Part shown: positions 6,219-6,569 of the stretch, one piece after another | Position numbering within the stretch: position 1 is the first letter of the stretch | Layout: each line of letters starts with the position of its first letter | Source: an uncultured Selenomonadaceae bacterium | GTDB lineage: Bacteria; Bacillota; Negativicutes; Selenomonadales; Selenomonadaceae | Assembly (NCBI GenBank): GCA_910579115.1 | Contig: CAJTSO010000031.1 | Location: 1-6,569 of the forward strand | Direction of reading: 5' to 3' | DNA: 6,569 bases | Notes under the pieces: generated by a model | The model's database searches: none | Seen by the model: the letters and a program-made list of their open reading frames with translations, nothing else | Told to the model about the DNA's origin: nothing | Position numbers and translations under genes: made by a program

Positions 6219-6569
6219 GGCGTTCCCTCCCCCAAGTCCTGACCGCAGCCGGCCTTTACGACTTCACCCTCGGCCACCACGGCAATTCTTCCCGGCTGGC
6301 CCTTCACTACCGCTCCCGGCTCTACCACCGCCCGGGACGCCATTATGGCGTATTCCACCAGGGCTCCCTCGCCGATCTTTGCGTTGGGCATAACCACCGA
6401 GCTTATCACCTGACTGTTCCTGGCTACCCGCACCCCGGAGAACACGACGGAACCGATAACGGACCCAAGAATCTGGGCCCCCTCGCCGACTATCGCCCGG
6501 CTGACTTTTGCCTCCCGGCCCACATAGTGAGGCGGCATGGACGGACTATTGGAGTACATCTGCCAAGCC
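6215..6569 (-). CDS. glgC: Glucose-1-phosphate adenylyltransferase, catalytic subunit (C-terminal part, 5' end outside window)
   Basis: ADP-glucose pyrophosphorylase converts glucose-1-phosphate and ATP to ADP-glucose and pyrophosphate, the committed step of bacterial glycogen synthesis in the cytoplasm. Only the last 117 codons are present; the frame stays open to the right edge, so the ATG at 6559 is internal and not a start. The visible part opens with AWQMYSNSPSMPPHYVG, matching the conserved linker (tryptophan, then an N-P/S-P-PP-Y pattern) that leads into the C-terminal domain of GlgC. It is followed by hexapeptide-like repeats (IVGEGA, VIGSVV, VRVARNSQV, AKIGEGALV, AVVEPGAVV) of a left-handed beta-helix. 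A full GlgC is about 380 residues, so roughly the N-terminal two thirds, with the nucleotide-binding and catalytic residues, is missing. Its TGA overlaps the ATG of glgD by 4 bases. Assignment as GlgC and not a second GlgD rests on this linker and on the position directly ahead of glgD; catalytic competence cannot be judged here. Confidence -1.
   Translation of the reverse strand, partial: AWQMYSNSPSMPPHYVGREAKVSRAIVGEGAQILGSVIGSVVFSGVRVARNSQVISSVVMPNAKIGEGALVEYAIMASRAVVEPGAVVKGQPGRIAVVAEGEVVKAGCGQDLGEGTP
6224..6233 (-). promoter_or_regulatory. Ribosome binding site of glgD, inside the end of glgC
   Basis: On the minus strand the sequence GGGGGAGGGA contains a perfect GGAGG core (6226-6230) with a 7-base spacer to the glgD ATG at 6218. 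It lies wholly inside the last codons of glgC (Leu-Gly-Glu-Gly), and the glgC stop overlaps the glgD start as ATGA. This arrangement suggests translational coupling, which would help give balanced amounts of the two subunits of one enzyme. Confidence -1.

Noticed and set aside
5214..6242. Plus-strand open frame of 342 codons opposite glgD and the end of glgC
   Set aside because: It lies entirely antisense to two well-recognised genes. Its translation is rich in His, Pro and Gly with no domain I recognise, and long antisense frames are expected from the codon bias of the real strand.
6559..6569. ATG at 6559 as a start of a short 114-residue protein
   Set aside because: The frame is open upstream to the window edge, and the preceding codons (Ala-Trp-Gln) continue the GlgC linker, so this is an internal methionine of a truncated glgC.

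Overview
The window holds five consecutive, tightly packed genes of one glycogen-metabolism operon, all on the minus strand. In transcription order (right to left) they are glgC (3' part only), glgD, glgP, glgB and glgA (5' part only). The longest gap between coding regions is about 30 bases. One pair overlaps by 4 bases, and every complete gene junction carries a purine-rich Shine-Dalgarno sequence. No promoter, terminator, RNA gene, mobile element, repeat array or CRISPR is visible; the promoter must lie beyond the right edge and the operon's end beyond the left edge.

The organism is most likely a member of the Bacillota (Firmicutes). The main reason is the GlgC/GlgD pair, a two-subunit ADP-glucose pyrophosphorylase characteristic of that phylum. 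Supporting signs are very strong GGAGG-type ribosome binding sites, frequent TTG/GTG starts, and a short branching enzyme of the Bacillus type (no extra N-terminal module). Base composition is a little over half G+C by eye, which fits an anaerobic Clostridia or Negativicutes lineage better than low-GC bacilli, but I cannot name a genus.

Layout: 6215-6569 is the C-terminal beta-helix part of glgC; 5109-6218 is glgD; 2595-5078 is glgP (start reassigned to a TTG); 630-2570 is glgB (GTG start); 1-624 is the N-terminal part of glgA, which begins with TTG and is therefore missed by ATG-only searches. Together, GlgC/GlgD make ADP-glucose from glucose-1-phosphate and ATP, GlgA adds glucose to alpha-1,4 chains, GlgB introduces alpha-1,6 branches, and GlgP releases glucose-1-phosphate from chain ends. 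Synthesis and breakdown are thus co-transcribed, so control of net flux must be largely at the enzyme level or through translation efficiency.

I looked for an undescribed system and did not find one. This is a conventional metabolic operon. The points worth a second look are start-codon choice, translational coupling, gene order, and how degenerate GlgD's active site is.
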